DNA of 64,000 nucleotides from Verrucomicrobiales bacterium. Lineage in GTDB: Bacteria > Verrucomicrobiota > Verrucomicrobiia > Verrucomicrobiales > DEV007. Below are positions 18,110 to 26,212 of this stretch, in pieces. The stretch's first letter is position 1; the number at the start of each line of letters is the position of its first letter. Location: contig JAEUHI010000043.1 in the NCBI GenBank assembly GCA_016795385.1, positions 1-64,000 on the forward strand, read 5' to 3'. The position numbers were made by a program, and so were the translations under genes. The notes beneath the pieces are model-generated. The model searched no databases and was not told the DNA's origin. It saw only the letters and a list, made by a program, of their open reading frames with translations.

Positions 18110-20866
18110 TCACTCCGCAATGGGAGACATAAACTCCACGACGCTGCAACATGAAGGATAGTTCAAATCCCTTGCCGCGTAGGCGTTCAGTCGTGCGGCA
18201 GGGGAGATATCGTCGTAGATCCGATATTCGCTCAAAGGCTCGATGTCGAAACTATCATTTACAAGCAAAAGAGCAAGTTCGGGCTCCCATTCAGAAACGC
18301 GCCCGGAGGTCAATTCTTGAACGAATCTTTTGACCGGATGGTCGATCCCGAGGAGGCTCCGAGCGGAGAGGTAATCATCGATTGAGGACGATCGGGCTTT
18401 TATCCCGCGCATAGCCCGCACCCCCCGCCGGAGACTCTCAAACTCGTCGAAGGAGAGCGAGGACAAGGAGAGGTTTTGCTCCCACGACGGCATGTGGGCT
18501 GTCGGGCGATCACCCTCTTGCATCGTCCATTCCTTCACGTAGGTCGACTCGACGACCGTGGCACCATGCTGCCGTCCGATCGTTCGATTGTAGGCCCTGT
18601 TGTAATACTCGTAAAACGCATGCGCCAGGCGCTTTTCCCGTTCGACGGGGGATCGCTTCCGATCGTCGAGTTCAGTCTGGATGGCACTGCGGTTTAGGCT
18701 CGCGCAGACGCGAACAAGCATCTCCTCGGCGTTCACGTCGCCCACGGCGTTCACCTCCCTCAGAAAGCGCCAAGGATCCTCGAATGAAGAACCAAATCGC
18801 GCGGAGAAATCGAACGCACCGTCCCACGAACAGACCGTCAGCTTCATTTTGGAAAGGGAATTCCAGTATCCCATGAGGCGCTCGCAGCAATGCGAGATTT
18901 CCTCGTCCTCGGACTGAAATTTCCGCATCAACATTTCCTTCACCCATATGGTGACCTCGGGCGACGGGCCCTCCTTGAAGGCATCCCGGATAGCCGCATC
19001 GACGGTCGGATCGACCTTGGGGAGTCCGATGGCAACTCCGTTGATTTCACCTAGAGCAGAAAACAGGAAGTTTCTATCAAGAAACCGACCTTCTCCGTCA
19101 AAGCCGAAGGCAATCTCCCCGATCGTTCGCCAAAGTAGGTCGCGCCAGTCCCCGGAATGCCATGCCGGTCTGGTGCGGAAACGGAATTCGATCCAATCGG
19201 CCTCGACCATCGCGCTGATGTTCGCGAAGTGTATCGACGAATCCTCCACGAGGCTTGACCAATCACGGAAGAAGCTGCCGTCAAGGAACTGGCTGTCGGT
19301 GAGAACGATCTTGTCGTATAGCAGCAGATCACGCAGGAGGCGACCACGATAGAGCGGAACGAACCAATCAGAGAGCCCCATCGTCCCAAGAGCGGTCTTT
19401 ATCTGACGCTGGATGATCGAATCGTAGAGATCACTGTAAAAGACCGTCTGACGGACGTCCTCCGGCGCAAGAAGCTGCCGGTAGAATTGCTCGCCCGTAT
19501 CGATCCCGCCGGAACTCCGGGATATTCTCGAAGACTGAATTGCTCCGTAAACATCAGGAAACGATTTCTCCAACGATCGTTCCGCTCCGTGGCGTGAAAG
19601 AATGATGTCATAGAATACGGGGATGGCATCGCTTTCGCCAGGCATTCCCCAACCTTCGGGGGGCTCGATCTCAAAAACACGGTCAGACTCAAGGAGGAAA
19701 GCAAGAATGAGGCGGTTCAGCGGAAAGCTCTTCTCGGAGAAAAGATGCGAACGTTCAGGATCGGATCGGCCCAACAGCGTGAGCTCGACCTCCGGTATGC
19801 CCGAGAAGGGATTCGAACCCGGATTTTTCAGGGTGTATTCTTTGACCGCCTGCCTCAGATTCACCTCGAATTGCCGGGGCGGTATCGCATTCGCCTCCGT
19901 CGCCTGGCTCTCGAACATGCCTACGATCTTGGCATGGGCCTCCACCTGCGCCTCAAGTGGCTTCAGAAACCGCTCTCGGATTGACTCTTGACGGAAACAG
20001 ACATCAACGGCCGAGAACAAATCAGTGAGACCGCTATCGCCGAACCCGCTGAGCAGGACCCGGGGACGTCTGTTCTCAACCGATGTGATGCGGCCTATCT
20101 CGGAACGCATCCGCACTGTGTCCGCATCCCAATAATGATCCTTTCTGTAAACGCCCCCGCACCAGGAAAAAGCAAGGTCCTCACCAAACCCCATCGCGAA
20201 AATGATCGCCTGAAAGCTCTCCTCCCCGTCTTTCACCCGTAAAGTAGCGATCTGATTGCTGACTGGCTGAATTTCCCCGCATTCGAGGGTGACATCCACC
20301 TTCCCCTTGAGAGCGTTCGCCGTTCGTCCATCAAAGAGCCTCTGATAGAATACCCACTGACTCCTCAATTCAGCGGTGACTCCGGCCCCGGTTCCCGCAT
20401 CCCAACTGAGTAGCGGGAGCCTTGCATTACCATCTTCGTAACCGGATCTCGGCCATTCGTAAAGGCGTGGATGGAGAAGCCTTGCACTGTTCTCGAATCT
20501 CCACAAGGGCCTCTCACCGGTCTCGAACAAAGCGACATGGCATCCGGCATATGCTGCCCTAACCGCCGCAGCAACTCCGGCAACTCCCGCGCCGACAACG
20601 GCCACGCGGAGGCCATCTGAAACAGTCCTCGGCATCGGCTTGATTACACCCGAAGCGAGCAACGCACTGACCAGGGAGATCCCCCGGATCTCCTGTGAGG
20701 CGACGGTAACGCGTCGCTCGAATCCACAATTCAAATAATAGCAGCCCGGGTATTCCGAACCAACCTCCATATGCGTGATCAAATCGTTCGCCTCCATGGG
20801 GCTTATATTGCGCGAGGAATACGGTCCATTCAAAGACCATTGAAGTGACGAAAATTCCGAAAACAT
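18110..20866 (-). CDS. 918-residue protein with N-terminal FAD/NAD(P)-binding fold
   Basis: After ~85 residues of leader, a Rossmann dinucleotide-binding motif is clear: LRVAVVGAGVAGVAAAVRAA (Gly92, Gly94, Gly97), then an acidic strand end (FETGE, Glu115). Segments AIIFAMGFGED and RVLLSGFGDSGLTDL look like the second conserved regions of FAD-dependent oxidoreductases. The remaining ~570 residues have no family I recognise and no membrane helices. It is the third gene of an operon with a NUDIX hydrolase and a membrane protein (19-bp gap). Base composition is A/T-richer than the flanks, which suggests lateral transfer. Possible roles range from a flavoprotein oxidoreductase to an NAD-binding sensor or effector of a conflict system. 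The function is an inference. Confidence 0.8.
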   Translation of the reverse strand: MFSEFSSLQWSLNGPYSSRNISPMEANDLITHMEVGSEYPGCYYLNCGFERRVTVASQEIRGISLVSALLASGVIKPMPRTVSDGLRVAVVGAGVAGVAAAVRAAYAGCHVALFETGERPLWRFENSARLLHPRLYEWPRSGYEDGNARLPLLSWDAGTGAGVTAELRSQWVFYQRLFDGRTANALKGKVDVTLECGEIQPVSNQIATLRVKDGEESFQAIIFAMGFGEDLAFSWCGGVYRKDHYWDADTVRMRSEIGRITSVENRRPRVLLSGFGDSGLTDLFSAVDVCFRQESIRERFLKPLEAQVEAHAKIVGMFESQATEANAIPPRQFEVNLRQAVKEYTLKNPGSNPFSGIPEVELTLLGRSDPERSHLFSEKSFPLNRLILAFLLESDRVFEIEPPEGWGMPGESDAIPVFYDIILSRHGAERSLEKSFPDVYGAIQSSRISRSSGGIDTGEQFYRQLLAPEDVRQTVFYSDLYDSIIQRQIKTALGTMGLSDWFVPLYRGRLLRDLLLYDKIVLTDSQFLDGSFFRDWSSLVEDSSIHFANISAMVEADWIEFRFRTRPAWHSGDWRDLLWRTIGEIAFGFDGEGRFLDRNFLFSALGEINGVAIGLPKVDPTVDAAIRDAFKEGPSPEVTIWVKEMLMRKFQSEDEEISHCCERLMGYWNSLSKMKLTVCSWDGAFDFSARFGSSFEDPWRFLREVNAVGDVNAEEMLVRVCASLNRSAIQTELDDRKRSPVEREKRLAHAFYEYYNRAYNRTIGRQHGATVVESTYVKEWTMQEGDRPTAHMPSWEQNLSLSSLSFDEFESLRRGVRAMRGIKARSSSIDDYLSARSLLGIDHPVKRFVQELTSGRVSEWEPELALLLVNDSFDIEPLSEYRIYDDISPAARLNAYAARDLNYPSCCSVVEFMSPIAE

Positions 20867-20885
20867 CGAAACTCGTCCACTTTCC

Positions 20886-21494
20886 CTAAACCAAGTTACG
20901 CAGCATGGCCAGTAGCGACGCGCCCAAAAGGGCTAAGCCGAGGAGAAGGAAAGACAAATGGATAAGGTTCGTCAACGTGAACAACCTTATCCGCCGGATG
21001 CAGCCGGACCACCATTGAAAGCAAGCGTCTCCACGCGAATCCCAGATTTGCTCGTGCTTCCGCTCCCCCCTGGCGCGCAAGGCGAACAGGGGAAGGCCAC
21101 CACCCTCCCTTTTTTCCGGAATGAGGCACGAATCCGCCGCACCGTCCGGGAATAAAGCTTCAATCGCATCCCGATAGGAGTATGCGATCTGCAGCTGGCG
21201 CTCGAAAATTTCAAAGTGCTTCGCCGACGAGAGGCCGCCGAGTGCGCCAAGCAAGCTCAACGCCATTCCCGAAGACAGCAGTTTCAAGAGCCCGATGCTC
21301 TCCAGTTTGATGGCACCATCGCCGACCAAGGCGGCGATGACGGCACCGGAGCCGAGCACAACAGTCGCGGTAGTGCCGGCGCGCAATGTCTCATGATGGC
21401 GGGCCTGCGTCAGATGATCCAAGTAGAAGTTCCACAGCATGGCAGCCTTCGCCGCCCGGCAGGCATCTTCCTCATTTTCGTTTTTCAGGCTCAT
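20886..21494 (-). CDS. Three-helix membrane protein, SLATT/effector-like topology
   Basis: 202 residues. The N-terminus is cytoplasmic and helical (AAMLWNFYLDHLTQARHHET). Two closely spaced hydrophobic helices follow (TTATVVLGSGAVIAALVG and LLKLLSSGMALSLLGALGGL). A soluble middle (~90-170) has a basic, cysteine-containing stretch. A C-terminal helix follows (LTNLIHLSFLLLGLALLGAS). The topology resembles small membrane proteins paired with nucleotide-signalling genes, but no sequence family could be confirmed. Its start overlaps the end of the NUDIX gene by 23 bp, so the two are translationally coupled. Confidence 0.75.
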   Translation of the reverse strand: MSLKNENEEDACRAAKAAMLWNFYLDHLTQARHHETLRAGTTATVVLGSGAVIAALVGDGAIKLESIGLLKLLSSGMALSLLGALGGLSSAKHFEIFERQLQIAYSYRDAIEALFPDGAADSCLIPEKREGGGLPLFALRARGERKHEQIWDSRGDACFQWWSGCIRRIRLFTLTNLIHLSFLLLGLALLGASLLAMLRNLV

Positions 21495-22122
21495 TCAAGT
21501 CAAGATACAAAAACAGGGCAGCCAGCGTGATTCCACAAACGACCTTTTTTTCCGACAGGAACCGCGAAATACGACTCTCATCCACCAGCTCCCATCCGCG
21601 TATGGATTCGTGTCGGTCCTCCGGCACTCCGGGCAAGCTCCCTTCGCGAATCAATGCGCGATAAACTCCAATCGTACCTGCGAGCAGTCCGGTGTTTGCG
21701 TTGATCTCACCAATGCGGGCGATCTCGATCACCTCGCCACCGAGTTCTTCTTGCAACTCTTTGCGGGCATTCTGCTCCTCAGACAATCCCTCTTCATGAA
21801 AGCCGCGAGGCAATTCCCAACTCCATTCGCGAATCGCGTGTCGGAATGTGCGGATGAAAACCATGGAGTCTCCGACCACCGGCACAATTACACTCCCGGA
21901 ACGCCCCTTGAGATCCGATTGGTTCAGAATGCGCAAATACCCGCCGATCGAGCCTTCTGGAAACCTGACCTTGTCGCGCAGCAGAAGGATGTATTTATCC
22001 TCATAAAGAACACCGAATCCGGCCTCACCGGGAGCGGGAGTCAGGATCTCGATCTCACCTTCTTCGTGAGCCCCCACCTTTCGGAGTCGTTCGGGAAGGC
22101 GATCAAGGTAGTTGTCCGGCAT
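21472..22122 (-). CDS. NUDIX hydrolase
   Basis: 216 residues. The Nudix box reads PRGFHEEGLSEEQNARKELQ then EELGGE. The metal-binding glutamates of the KELQEELG core are present, although the usual Arg is Lys and the first conserved Glu is Leu. The layout resembles ADP-ribose pyrophosphatase-type NUDIX proteins (beta strand GSVIVPVVGDSMVFIRTFRH, then WELPRG). The C-terminal extension contains a hydrophobic stretch (VVCGITLAALFLYLDL) that could associate with membranes. It is the first gene of the three-gene operon and divergent from the trans-sulfuration genes. Substrate unknown; a nucleotide-derived signal or NAD metabolite would fit the neighbours. Confidence 0.85.
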   Translation of the reverse strand: MPDNYLDRLPERLRKVGAHEEGEIEILTPAPGEAGFGVLYEDKYILLLRDKVRFPEGSIGGYLRILNQSDLKGRSGSVIVPVVGDSMVFIRTFRHAIREWSWELPRGFHEEGLSEEQNARKELQEELGGEVIEIARIGEINANTGLLAGTIGVYRALIREGSLPGVPEDRHESIRGWELVDESRISRFLSEKKVVCGITLAALFLYLDLNEPEKRK

Positions 22123-22210
22123 GGATTCAGATTAGCCCGTCCCGTTTGGAGGACGCAACCATTATTACGGAAGCCGCGGAAGTTCCCGGCCCCTTTGACC
22201 TTATGCCACG

Positions 22211-22243
22211 CAACAGGGTTGACTCCGGCGCTCAACCCTGTTG
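22211..22243 (+). promoter_or_regulatory. Perfect 12-bp inverted repeat ahead of a trans-sulfuration gene
   Basis: CAACAGGGTTGA (22211-22222) and TCAACCCTGTTG (22232-22243) are exact reverse complements separated by 9 bp. The right arm ends 8 bp before the ATG at 22252, so an RNA hairpin would cover the ribosome-binding region. Alternatively it is a dimeric repressor site in the divergent promoter region with the NUDIX operon. There is no T-run, so it is not a terminator. Confidence 0.6.
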
Positions 22244-22251
22244 ATTCCGGC

Positions 22252-23403
22252 ATGGCAGCAGACCCCCAATCGGGCTTCGAAACCCGGGCGATCCATCTCG
22301 GACGCGATTTCGTGAGCGACACCGGCGCGGTGACCCCGCCGGTGTGGCTCACGTCCACGTTCGAATACGGCAATCCGAACGGATTCGACTACACCCGCTC
22401 GGGCAATCCGAACTTCCGCCTGCTCGACCGCGCCGTCGCCAGTCTCGAAGGGGCGGCGTTCTCGACCTGCTTCGGCAGCGGCGTCTCGGCGATCACCGCG
22501 GTGGTCTCGACTCTGAAGAGCGGCGACGTCGTCGTGGCCGAGGAGAATCTCTACGGCTGCACCTTCCGCCTTTTCGCCCAGGTCTTCGCGAAGTTCGGTG
22601 TGTCCGTCGTCTACCTCGACTTCACCGACCCGGCCTCCCTCGACGCGCTTGCCACGCATTCGCCCGCCCTCGTCTGGATCGAGTCGCCGACCAATCCGAA
22701 CCTGAAGGTCCTCGACATCGCCGCCGTCGCCGAGGCCGCTCACGCCGCAGGCGCGCCGCTCCTCGTCGACAACACCTTTGCGAGCAGCTACGTGCAGCGT
22801 CCCATCGAGCTCGGCGCGGATCTCTCGCTGATCTCGCTGACCAAATACGCGAACGGCCACTCCGACGCGCTCGCCGGCGCGGTCTGCACGAACTCGGAGG
22901 AATGGCAGGCAAAGATGATCTTCGCGCAGAAGGCCCTCGGCCTCCAACCCGCGCCGATGGATTGCTGGCTCGTTTCACGGGGACTGAAAACGCTCTCGAT
23001 CCGGATGGAGCGGCACAGTGCCAACGCCCTGACCTTCGCGGAATTCCTCGAGCAGGAAACCGACGCCGTTGCGGTGCGTTATCCCTTCCTCCCCTCGCAT
23101 CCGCAATACGAGATCGCGAAGCGTCAGATGCGCGGCGGCTCGGGCATCGTCACGGTGGACTTCGGGATGAACCTCTCGGACACCCAGGCCTTTCTCGGGC
23201 GGCTCACCCTTTTCCCGAAGGCGGAAAGTCTCGGCGGGGTCGAGTCGCTCTGCTGTCATCCCGCTTCGATGACCCACGCGAGCGTGCCGAAGGAGCGCCG
23301 CGAGGCCGTCGGCATCACCGACTCGCTCGTGCGCTTCTCCGTCGGGATCGAAACGGTGGATGATCTCATCGCCGACGTCCGTTCGGCTCTCGCGAAATCC
23401 TGA
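22252..23403 (+). CDS. Trans-sulfuration PLP enzyme (cystathionine gamma-synthase / lyase family)
   Basis: 383 residues. Cys/Met-metabolism PLP fold: FETRAIHLGRDF at the N-terminus, YTRSGNPNFRLLDRAVASLEG, LVWIESPTNPNLKVLDI, and the PLP lysine in SLISLTKYANGHSDA. ATG 22252 is chosen because homology starts there; the upstream open frame is antisense to the NUDIX gene. It is followed 1 bp after its stop by a second PLP enzyme. As that enzyme looks like a cystathionine gamma-synthase, this one may be the cystathionine lyase step giving homocysteine, or an O-acyl-homoserine sulfhydrylase-like enzyme. Sequence alone does not settle which. Confidence 0.88.
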   Translation: MAADPQSGFETRAIHLGRDFVSDTGAVTPPVWLTSTFEYGNPNGFDYTRSGNPNFRLLDRAVASLEGAAFSTCFGSGVSAITAVVSTLKSGDVVVAEENLYGCTFRLFAQVFAKFGVSVVYLDFTDPASLDALATHSPALVWIESPTNPNLKVLDIAAVAEAAHAAGAPLLVDNTFASSYVQRPIELGADLSLISLTKYANGHSDALAGAVCTNSEEWQAKMIFAQKALGLQPAPMDCWLVSRGLKTLSIRMERHSANALTFAEFLEQETDAVAVRYPFLPSHPQYEIAKRQMRGGSGIVTVDFGMNLSDTQAFLGRLTLFPKAESLGGVESLCCHPASMTHASVPKERREAVGITDSLVRFSVGIETVDDLIADVRSALAKS

Positions 23404-23404
23404 C

Positions 23405-24946
23405 ATGGCTACACGGGATCCTTTCGAAGAACCTTTTTGCCGGCCCGAGGACCTGGGCCTCGCCATCCCCGAGAGCGATCACGCCGTCTCCGTCTGCCTC
23501 CCCCGCTGGCGCGACGTGATCGGCTACGAGGAGGGCGATCCGGAGGTGCTGGACACCTTTGAATGCGGTTATCCGCGGTTTGTTCCGCATCCCTATGTCG
23601 CGGAGCTTTTTCTCGCGGCGCAAGCGGAGTTCGCGAAGAACTCGAAGAACCCCGAATCCGCGCTCGTCTTTCCTTCGCTCGCCGCAGCCTGGCGGTGCGC
23701 CGACCATGTGAAGCGCCGCACCGGTCTCTCCTGCCGGCTGGAATCCTACGGATGGGGAAACCTCACTGTCGTGCTCCTCGACGAATCCGCCTATGACACC
23801 GCCTGGAAATACTGGCAGCACAGCGGGGAGATCACGAGCAGCCGCCTCGCCGAATCGGCCCTGGGCGATGCTCCGCTTGAACCCGGGGTGATCGCAGCCG
23901 GTGAGGAAGCGACGCGGATCCTGCGCGATCGCATCGCCGGTCTTTATCCCGGAGCCTCCCCCGAGGACGTCTTTCTTTTCTCCTCGGGCATGGGCGCGAT
24001 CTCGGCCGTGTTCCGCGTCCTGACATCGCTGCGCGCCGGCCTGCCGACCGTGCAGGTGGAGTTCCCCTACCTCGATTCGTTCAAGCTGCAGGAGCAGTTC
24101 GGGCCCGGGGTCGTGGACATCACCGTGACCGAGTCGGGGGGAGTCGCGGAGTTGGAAGCCCACTTCGCCGGGAGGGGGAAAGCCGCCGCCGTCTTTACCG
24201 AAGTGCCAAGCAATCCCCTGCTCCGCACCGCCGATCTCGCGGGAATCGCCGCGATCCTCCGTCGCGAGGGAGTGCCCTTCGTGATCGACGACACCGTCGC
24301 GACTCCGGTGAATGTGGAGCCTTTCCGCTTCGCCGACGTCGCCACCTCCAGCCTGACAAAACTCTTTTCCGGAGTCGGCGACGTCGCCGCAGGCTCCGTC
24401 GTCCTCAATCCGGCCTCGCCGTTTTACGAAGCGCTGAAGTCCACTTTGTCCGCTGAGGAATCGGCCAGCCCGCTCTTCGTCCGCGATGCCATCGTCCTCG
24501 AACGGAATTCGCGGCATTTTGACGAGCGGGTCTCGGCCACCAACGAAAACGCCCTCGAGTTGGTCGAATGGCTTAAAACGCGGCCCGAGATCGCTTCGAT
24601 CTGGCACCCCTCCCTCATCTGTCGCGAGGCCTACGAGGCGGCAATGAGGCCCGGAGGCGGCTTTGGAGGACTTTTTTCCATCGAGCTGCACGGCGGAGAA
24701 CCAGCCGCCGCGGCTTTTTACGACGCCCTCGAAGTCTCCAAAGGCCCCAGCCTGGGGACGAATTTCAGCCTCGTCAGCCCCTACACCCTGCTCGCCCACT
24801 ACCAAGAGCTGGACTGGGCCGCCGAGCGAGGAGCCCCGCGAAACCTTGTCCGGATCTGGGTCGGCTTGGAGGATCCGGAGGACCTTGAAGGCCGGTTCTG
24901 CAGGGCCTTCGAGGCCATTTCAACGGGGGCGGCTGAAAATGGTTAA
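23405..24946 (+). CDS. Cystathionine gamma-synthase of the fungal STR2/met-7 type
   Basis: 513 residues, longer than typical bacterial MetB (~390) because of a ~140-residue N-terminal domain (VFPSLAAAWRCADHVKRRTG). The catalytic part shows VEFPYLDSFKLQEQFGPGVV, EVPSNPLLRTADLAGI, VIDDTVATPVNVEPF and the PLP lysine in TSSLTKLFSGVGDVAAGS. These match the fungal STR2/met-7 pattern as I remember it (FPY.DT.KI.EK.GPG; SSLTK.FSG). It would join an O-acyl-homoserine with cysteine to form cystathionine. It is directly coupled to the PLP enzyme upstream, so the two probably form a methionine-synthesis operon. Confirmation needs a phylogeny. Confidence 0.82.
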   Translation: MATRDPFEEPFCRPEDLGLAIPESDHAVSVCLPRWRDVIGYEEGDPEVLDTFECGYPRFVPHPYVAELFLAAQAEFAKNSKNPESALVFPSLAAAWRCADHVKRRTGLSCRLESYGWGNLTVVLLDESAYDTAWKYWQHSGEITSSRLAESALGDAPLEPGVIAAGEEATRILRDRIAGLYPGASPEDVFLFSSGMGAISAVFRVLTSLRAGLPTVQVEFPYLDSFKLQEQFGPGVVDITVTESGGVAELEAHFAGRGKAAAVFTEVPSNPLLRTADLAGIAAILRREGVPFVIDDTVATPVNVEPFRFADVATSSLTKLFSGVGDVAAGSVVLNPASPFYEALKSTLSAEESASPLFVRDAIVLERNSRHFDERVSATNENALELVEWLKTRPEIASIWHPSLICREAYEAAMRPGGGFGGLFSIELHGGEPAAAAFYDALEVSKGPSLGTNFSLVSPYTLLAHYQELDWAAERGAPRNLVRIWVGLEDPEDLEGRFCRAFEAISTGAAENG

Positions 24947-25029
24947 GATTTCTTAAATAGAAAATCTCATTTCTTGCTTGCACCGTTCAAGGAAAACGAC
25001 TTTCATCGAGAGTTAGCACTCTTCCAGTC

Positions 25030-25641
25030 ATGAAAAAGATCTTCGCCGCATTTTGCGCCCTCGTCCTGATGCCCTCTTTCTCGGCCCAAGCATGGGTGGG
25101 AGGACCTTACAGCGCCAATTCCTTCTCGGACGTCGGCGGCGATGACGGTGTCTACGAAGTCGTTGCCACGGCTAGAAACGGCCTCGGTCTTTACAGGATT
25201 GTCGTGGGTAACAACTTCGACGGTGTCAACCCGGCCGGTGTGCAATCGTCGGTTCCTTCTCAAGTCCCGAACACGGGAAACAACAACCCTCTCATCGTCC
25301 CCGGACTAAATTCCGGTAACATCTTTTTCGGAGGTTTGGGATCCAACGCCAGCAACATCTGGGTGTTCGAAGGGGTAAGCTACTTTGGAAACGTCATCGG
25401 CACCGTCAATTCCGCACAAGGCAGGGCCTTCGGGGTGGGTACCGCCTTCACTGGTGCAAACCAAACCGGGGCGCGCCTTAGTTCCTTTTTCAGAGCCAAT
25501 ATGACTGGAACAGGACCGCTCCTGCCGGTCCGGAGCTTCGCTGGAACTGGGCGCCTTGAGGTGTCCACCCAGGTTGGAAGAGTCGTCCGTTTCAGCGTTT
25601 TTGGTTCGAAGGTATCCGACGAGATCCTCTTCGGACTCTAA
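25030..25641 (+). CDS. Small secreted protein, unknown function
   Basis: 203 residues with a signal peptide (MKKIFAAFCALVLMPSFSAQA). The mature part is rich in Gly, Asn, Ser and Val (GLNSGNIFFGGLGSNASNI), in the style of beta-rich surface proteins, and has no cysteine. No domain recognised. The 83 bp in front are A/T-rich and probably hold its promoter. It lies 32 bp before the pseudopilin-like gene. Confidence 0.65.
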   Translation: MKKIFAAFCALVLMPSFSAQAWVGGPYSANSFSDVGGDDGVYEVVATARNGLGLYRIVVGNNFDGVNPAGVQSSVPSQVPNTGNNNPLIVPGLNSGNIFFGGLGSNASNIWVFEGVSYFGNVIGTVNSAQGRAFGVGTAFTGANQTGARLSSFFRANMTGTGPLLPVRSFAGTGRLEVSTQVGRVVRFSVFGSKVSDEILFGL

Positions 25642-25673
25642 TTCCCAATTAGCTACGGAGTGCGGTTTCTGGT

Positions 25674-26195
25674 ATGAATTTCAGAAATCGCACGATTGGT
25701 GCCTTTTCCCTTTTGGAACTGTTGACCGCCATCGCGGTAGGTGTCCTTCTGCTTACACTGACCGGTGCGATTGCCGACACCTTCATCAAGCGGGCCAAAA
25801 AGGCCCGCTGCATGTCCAACATGCGGACCATCCACTCGGGATTGATGGGATATTACACCGACCACGGCCACTGGCCGCAAATGGAGGAAGACCGGGTGGA
25901 CTTCTCGGAGGAAGAGTTTTTCGGTTTTTGGATCAAGGCAACAGAGCCCTACGGACTGAGTCAGGAAACGTGGAGCTGTCCGATGGACCGCCGCAACCTG
26001 GGGCTGCCTGACGAGGAAAAGTTGGAGTACTACGGATCCTACGTGGTGACCCGCTTCGACGAGGCGCCCGCCACACCTTTCCGCTGGAACCAGCCGTGGG
26101 CCATGGAACGAGGGGATTTACACGGAAACGGGGCACACATTCTTCTCCCCGATGGATCGATTACGGAAAGCCGCAATCCGTTTGCAGGCAGATAA
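25674..26195 (+). CDS. Type II secretion / type IV pseudopilin-like protein
   Basis: 173 residues with a class III signal: a short basic leader, then GAFSLLELLTAIAVGVLLLT, in which cleavage after Gly and Glu at +5 of the mature protein fit prepilin peptidase rules. The globular part contains RCMSNMRTIHSGLMGYYTDHG and WSCPMDRRN, and ends near HILLPDGSITESRNP. This matches the many stand-alone prepilin-type N-terminal cleavage/methylation proteins of Verrucomicrobia and Planctomycetes. No secretion machinery is adjacent. Confidence 0.85.
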   Translation: MNFRNRTIGAFSLLELLTAIAVGVLLLTLTGAIADTFIKRAKKARCMSNMRTIHSGLMGYYTDHGHWPQMEEDRVDFSEEEFFGFWIKATEPYGLSQETWSCPMDRRNLGLPDEEKLEYYGSYVVTRFDEAPATPFRWNQPWAMERGDLHGNGAHILLPDGSITESRNPFAGR

Positions 26196-26212
26196 GGTCG
26201 GCCAACAAGATC

